Part shown: one piece after another, positions 60,330-64,000 of the stretch
Layout: the number at the start of each line of letters is the position of its first letter
How positions within the stretch are numbered: the stretch's first letter is position 1
NCBI GenBank assembly: GCA_910576845.1
Contig: CAJTJA010000001.1
Location: 62,001 to 126,000 of the forward strand
DNA from: an uncultured Oscillibacter sp.
GTDB taxonomy: Bacteria; Bacillota; Clostridia; Oscillospirales; Oscillospiraceae
Length of the DNA: 64,000 bases
Reading direction: 5' to 3'
Notes under the pieces: generated by a model
Told to the model about the DNA's origin: nothing
Seen by the model: the letters and a program-made list of their open reading frames with translations, nothing else
Databases searched by the model: none
Program-made: the position numbers and the translations under genes

Positions 60330-62075
60330 TCACGGCAGCCTGTACTTCTCCAAATCCTTGTCCAAATTCTCCGCAAACTCTCCCGCAGCTTTGAAATCAT
60401 GGAGGTAGGCGTGACGCTGCTCTCCCTGGTTCTCCCGCTCCTCAATCACACAGACAGCAATGTTGGAGCAGTGGTCGGATACCCGCTCCAGATTTGTCAG
60501 CAGATCGCTGAGAATAAAGCCCAGCTGGACAGTACACTCGCCGTTTTGGAGCCTCCGGATATGCCGGTCCCGAATCTCAGCGGTAAGCCGGTCAATGGTC
60601 TCTTCCAAGGGTTCTACCATCTTGGCAGACACAGGGTCATCTGCCTGGAAACAGTCCACCGAAGCAGTCAAAATATCCTCCAGAGCCTTCCGAAGCACCT
60701 GAAGCTCCGCCTCCGCCGCACCGGAAAAGCTGAGCCCCTTCTCATGAAGCTCCCGGGCGGACTCCTGAATATTCAGGGCATGGTCGCCAATGCGCTCGAA
60801 ATCCCCGACAGCATGGAGCAGACGGGAAACGGTGTGGATATCCTCCATCGAGAGACCATGCTGAGAAATCTGCACCAGATAGCCGCTGAGCCGGTCCTCA
60901 TAAATGTCCAGCTTATCCTCGTTCTCCAAGAGCTCGGCCTCTACATCCCCATTATATCCGGACAGCTGACCTAAAGAGGACAACAGACTCCTCCGGGCCA
61001 GCTCTCCCATTTCATTGGTCATCGCGGCACACTCGCTGACCGCCGCGCCAGGGGTCCGAAGCAGCAAAGGGTCCAAAAACGCAAACCGCGGAGTCTTGTC
61101 CTCTTCCTTGACAGCCGCCCGCGCCAGCCATTCCAGCTGGCGGGAGAAGGGCAGCAGCAGCGCAGTGGTGCAGACATTGAAGATTGTGTGGCACAGGGCA
61201 ACGCCCACCGCCCCTACGGCGGCATCCATAAAGGAAAAGTGGAAAAGAAGATCCCCTCCGCAGAAGGCAATGAGCCCAACCGCCGCGCCGATTACATTAA
61301 AAGTCACATGGATGATAGACACCCGCTTGGCACTCCTGGAAACACCGATGGAGGAAATCAGCGCCGTGACACAGGTGCCGATGTTCTGACCCATGATAAT
61401 GGGAATGGCCATGCCATAGGTGATGGAACCAGTGAGCGCCAAGGCCTGTAAAATACCCACGGAAGCGGCGGAAGACTGAATCACTCCGGTAAATACCGCA
61501 CCCACCAGCACACCCAGCAGGGGATTATTAAAGGCCGTCAGCAGGTCGGAAAACCCCGGCAGCTCCGCCAGCGGACTGACTGACTGCTTCATCAGCTCCA
61601 TGCCATACATTAAAATAGCGAAACCAATCAGAATACGTCCCACATCCCGCCGCCGCTGGCGCTTGGAGCCCATAATAAGCAGAATCCCCGCCAAGGCAAA
61701 CAGCGGTGAGAAGTTCTCCGGCTTCAGGAGGTTCAGCAGCACGCTCTCACTCTCAATGCCGGTAAGGGACAGAATCCAGGCTGTCAGCGTAGTGCCCACA
61801 TTTGAGCCCATAATAACGCCGATGGTCTGCCCCAGCTCCATGACGCCGGAGTTCACCAGACCCACCAGCATCACCGTTACCGCCGAAGAGGACTGGATGG
61901 CGATGGTAATGCCCGCCCCCAGCAGCAGTCCCTTCATGGGGTTGGAAGTCATGCGCTTCAAGAGCCGCTCCAAACGGCCGCCGGCCATTTTCTCCAGACT
62001 CTTGGACATCGTAGTCATGCCATAGAGGAAGAACGCTAAACCGCCGCAGAGAGTAAACAGGGAAAAAATATCCAT
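60330..62075 (-). CDS. Na+/phosphate cotransporter family protein with PhoU-like tail
   Basis: 581 residues from the ATG at 62075, chosen because GAGGAG lies six to nine bases upstream. The two inverted NptA/YjbB-type repeats show the QSSSAVTVMLVG and QSSAASVGILQAL sodium-binding signatures (about residues 60 and 195). The C-terminal 200 residues are helical with LHAVGDFERIGDHALNI and LERVSDHCSNI, matching PhoU-like domains that bind metals and regulate. It moves phosphate with sodium, or exports it. Direction is not decided by the sequence. Confidence 0.92.
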   Translation of the reverse strand: MDIFSLFTLCGGLAFFLYGMTTMSKSLEKMAGGRLERLLKRMTSNPMKGLLLGAGITIAIQSSSAVTVMLVGLVNSGVMELGQTIGVIMGSNVGTTLTAWILSLTGIESESVLLNLLKPENFSPLFALAGILLIMGSKRQRRRDVGRILIGFAILMYGMELMKQSVSPLAELPGFSDLLTAFNNPLLGVLVGAVFTGVIQSSAASVGILQALALTGSITYGMAIPIIMGQNIGTCVTALISSIGVSRSAKRVSIIHVTFNVIGAAVGLIAFCGGDLLFHFSFMDAAVGAVGVALCHTIFNVCTTALLLPFSRQLEWLARAAVKEEDKTPRFAFLDPLLLRTPGAAVSECAAMTNEMGELARRSLLSSLGQLSGYNGDVEAELLENEDKLDIYEDRLSGYLVQISQHGLSMEDIHTVSRLLHAVGDFERIGDHALNIQESARELHEKGLSFSGAAEAELQVLRKALEDILTASVDCFQADDPVSAKMVEPLEETIDRLTAEIRDRHIRRLQNGECTVQLGFILSDLLTNLERVSDHCSNIAVCVIEERENQGEQRHAYLHDFKAAGEFAENLDKDLEKYRLP

Positions 62076-62276
62076 GATGATCTCCTCACTTCCGCGCCGC
62101 TTCACAGGCCGCATCTTCCGCATACCGGCATTTCCGGCAGCACGCGAGAGCCGGCCCTGCCGGACGCTCCATCTTATGTGACGATTTCATTATATATGTG
62201 AGGGCTTGCAAAGGGATAGCGGCAGTTTCCACAAATGCAAATTTTACGAAAATTTTCAGCGTTTTGCACGAAAGCA

Positions 62277-63794
62277 TCAGTCATTTTTTGTGCTTTTATT
62301 CCGCTCTATCTCCGGCCTCCATGGGCATCTCCCATACAGGGCGGTCAAGGAACGAATCTCTTCCGCCAATTCCGCCGCCGTCTGGCCGGGCAGAAGCCGC
62401 CAGCGCCAGTTGCCCTGGCCCACACCGGGAACATTGATTCTGCTCTCGCTGCCAAGCCCCAGGTAATCCTGCATCTGGGCTATAAACAGTTCCGCCACGC
62501 TCCCCTGTCCCGCCCGGAGCAGGGCCAGACGCACCGCCTCTGCCCCTGAGATACCCAAGTATTTTTCAGCAAAAGCCCGCTCTTGCTTTGATGCAGACGC
62601 ATACCAGCCGGCGGCGGTGTCGTTGTCGTGGGTGCCGGTGTAGCAGACGCAATGGGGCGTATAATTATGAGGAAGATAAGCATTGTCCGGCCCTGAAAAG
62701 GCAAACTCCAGCACCTTCATCCCCGGCAGGCCGGAAGCCTCCCGCAGCTGGTGAACGCCGTCCGTCAATATCCCCAAATCCTCAGCGATATAAGCGGTAT
62801 CGTGGAACCAGGACGTCAAAACACCCAGCAGATCCATGCCCGGCCCTCTTTCCCAGGCTCCCTCCCGGGCGGTCTTTGCCCCTGACGGAACCGCCCAATA
62901 GCTCTCCAGGCCCCGGAAATGGTCCAGGCGAATCACGTCAAAGAGGCTGGATGCACCCTCCACCCGGCGAATCCACCATCCAAAGCCATTCGTCTTCATA
63001 GCGGCCCAATCATAAAGCGGATTGCCCCAAAGCTGGCCGTCTTCAGAAAAATAGTCCGGCGGCACGCCTGCAACTTTGGACGGACGCCCTTCCTCATCCA
63101 GAAGGAACTCCTTCCGCTCACTCCAGACGTCGGCGGAATCCAGGGAAACATAAATGGGCAGATCACCGATAAGACCAAGGCCCAGATCATTGACATACGC
63201 CTTCAGCGCCGCCCACTGGGTGAAGAACCAATGCTGAACGCAGGTGTGAAAAGCCACCTCTTCGGCCAGCTCCACCCGCCAATGCTCCACAGCCCAAGGC
63301 TCGTGGCGGCGAAGCCCCTTGTCCGGCCAGTCAAACCAGGCAATGTCTCCAAAACGCCGCTTGGCGGCACGGTACAGAGCGTATTCCTTCACCCAGGGGC
63401 GCTGCTCCGCAAAGGCTCTGGCAGCTTCCGCCGTTTCACCGCTGACCCGTGAGAAGGCTTTTCGAAGCAGAGGCTCCCGGTTCTGCTTCAGCGCGGCATA
63501 ATCCACCTTGTCCCCTGCCGGAACCCGGGCGGAGTCCAGCTCCTCCTCCGTCAGCAGGCCGTCCCTGGCCAATATGTCCAAATCAATAAACAGAGGATTT
63601 CCTGCAAAGGTAGACTCACTGGCGTAAGGGGAATCCCCGGCCCCGGCGGGTCCTACAGGAAGTATCTGCCACCAGGACTGCCCGGCATCCTGAAGAAAAT
63701 TGGCAAACGCCCGTGCTTCGGCTCCCAAAGAGCCAATTCCATAGTCCGACGGAAGGGAGAAAATGGGCAAGAGAATACCTGCTGAACGCTTCAT
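62277..63794 (-). CDS. malQ: 4-alpha-glucanotransferase
   Basis: 505 residues from the ATG at 63794, with GGAGG seven bases upstream; a frame to 63887 has no such site. GH77 motifs: RSAGILLPIFSLPSDYGIGSLG, LIGDLPIYVSLDSADVW (nucleophile region), IRLDHFRGLESYWAVP and YIAEDLGILTDGVHQLRE. It rearranges alpha-1,4-glucans and supplies glucose from maltodextrins. It fits with the amylosucrase as glucan metabolism. A diverged repeat lies just upstream. Confidence 0.96.
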   Translation of the reverse strand: MKRSAGILLPIFSLPSDYGIGSLGAEARAFANFLQDAGQSWWQILPVGPAGAGDSPYASESTFAGNPLFIDLDILARDGLLTEEELDSARVPAGDKVDYAALKQNREPLLRKAFSRVSGETAEAARAFAEQRPWVKEYALYRAAKRRFGDIAWFDWPDKGLRRHEPWAVEHWRVELAEEVAFHTCVQHWFFTQWAALKAYVNDLGLGLIGDLPIYVSLDSADVWSERKEFLLDEEGRPSKVAGVPPDYFSEDGQLWGNPLYDWAAMKTNGFGWWIRRVEGASSLFDVIRLDHFRGLESYWAVPSGAKTAREGAWERGPGMDLLGVLTSWFHDTAYIAEDLGILTDGVHQLREASGLPGMKVLEFAFSGPDNAYLPHNYTPHCVCYTGTHDNDTAAGWYASASKQERAFAEKYLGISGAEAVRLALLRAGQGSVAELFIAQMQDYLGLGSESRINVPGVGQGNWRWRLLPGQTAAELAEEIRSLTALYGRCPWRPEIERNKSTKND

Positions 63795-63833
63795 ATCAAA
63801 ACCTCCATCTGCTCGATTTGCCGTTTCACACCC

Positions 63834-63994
63834 AGAGTCTGTTTTACAACTGCGGGCATGCCCGAATCCTGAATCTATTTTCGCCATATTGCTTTAAATT
63901 TTCCCGCCGCGCGGTAAAATACATGCACAAATTCGCTTTCATTGACGAAAATCCTCTCATCATTGTGTATAGTGCCAATTTTAAAACAGGCTTC
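63834..63994. repeat. Possible fifth family-1 repeat, diverged (element E)
   Basis: AGAGTCTGTTTTACAACTG on the left and CAATTTTAAAACAGGCTTC on the right match in inverted order at about 14 of 19 positions; the 161-base length is that of the other copies. The window ends directly after it. Confidence 0.4.
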
Positions 63995-64000
63995 CGAGAG

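Noticed and set aside
1..64000. CRISPR array, prophage or integrative element
   Set aside because: No regularly spaced direct repeats, no integrase, capsid, terminase or transposase motifs were seen; only short MITE-like repeats.

Overview
This looks like a chromosomal segment of a spore-forming, GC-rich Clostridia, most like the gut Oscillospiraceae (Flavonifractor, Lawsonibacter, Oscillibacter and Dysosmobacter relatives). That is an inference from gene content and family resemblance: a spoIIP fragment, a sigV/rsiV lysozyme-stress pair, DUF1385-prmC, a SAM-I riboswitch on metK, Firmicutes-type promoters and strong AGGAGG-like ribosome sites. No prophage, large plasmid gene, transposase or CRISPR array is visible. 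Short repeats with terminal inverted repeats are common between genes.

Layout. 1-5.3 kb: end of spoIIP, two ECF sigma/anti-sigma pairs (one unfamiliar, one SigV/RsiV), a macro-domain protein and YigZ. 5.3-11 kb: an XRE regulator divergent from a small DUF6809-like gene, hflX, a flavin reductase, two acetyltransferases, rpmE and a zinc-type ABC permease/ATPase. 11.4-16.2 kb: a strongly codon-biased ribose/inositol-type ABC importer ending in an inositol-dehydrogenase-like oxidoreductase. 16.3-19.1 kb: a tightly overlapped operon XRE-rimO-HhH protein-pgsA, with a second divergent XRE/small-protein module. 19.1-23 kb: recX, recA, a PspC remnant, prmC and DUF1385. 23-26.7 kb: a VCBS lipoprotein with a two-component system. 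27.5-30.8 kb: a two-glycosyltransferase plus TVP38 cassette, probably for glycolipid. 31.9-34.7 kb: a BceAB-type ABC exporter with a BceR-like box. 35-36.4 kb: rpsF-ssb-rpsR and tRNA-Gly(CCC). 36.8-45.2 kb: a metallophosphoesterase and an odd ParB-like/BMP fusion, ptsI-ptsH, and amylosucrase with fructokinase. 46-50.5 kb: a chemoreceptor with an extracytoplasmic CZB domain, small genes and a large unknown membrane protein. 50.5-56.5 kb: riboswitch-controlled metK, then a pseudo-rhomboid, LTA synthase, membrane protein and patatin run. 56.5-64 kb: pta, a LysM/G5/M23 peptidase, a Na/Pi cotransporter and malQ.

Working together: envelope biology recurs (SigV/RsiV, BceAB, LTA synthase, glycolipid transferases, M23 peptidase, pgsA). 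Carbon use is represented by the inositol/sugar importer, amylosucrase plus fructokinase, malQ, the general PTS proteins and pta. The most unusual items are the twin XRE/small-protein modules with large palindromic operators, two families of MITE-like repeats, the ParB/BMP fusion whose promoter carries a palindrome in its spacer, the extracytoplasmic CZB chemoreceptor, the catalytically dead rhomboid with a zinc ribbon, and an HPr with no Ser46. All functional calls rest on reading motifs by eye; no database search was made.
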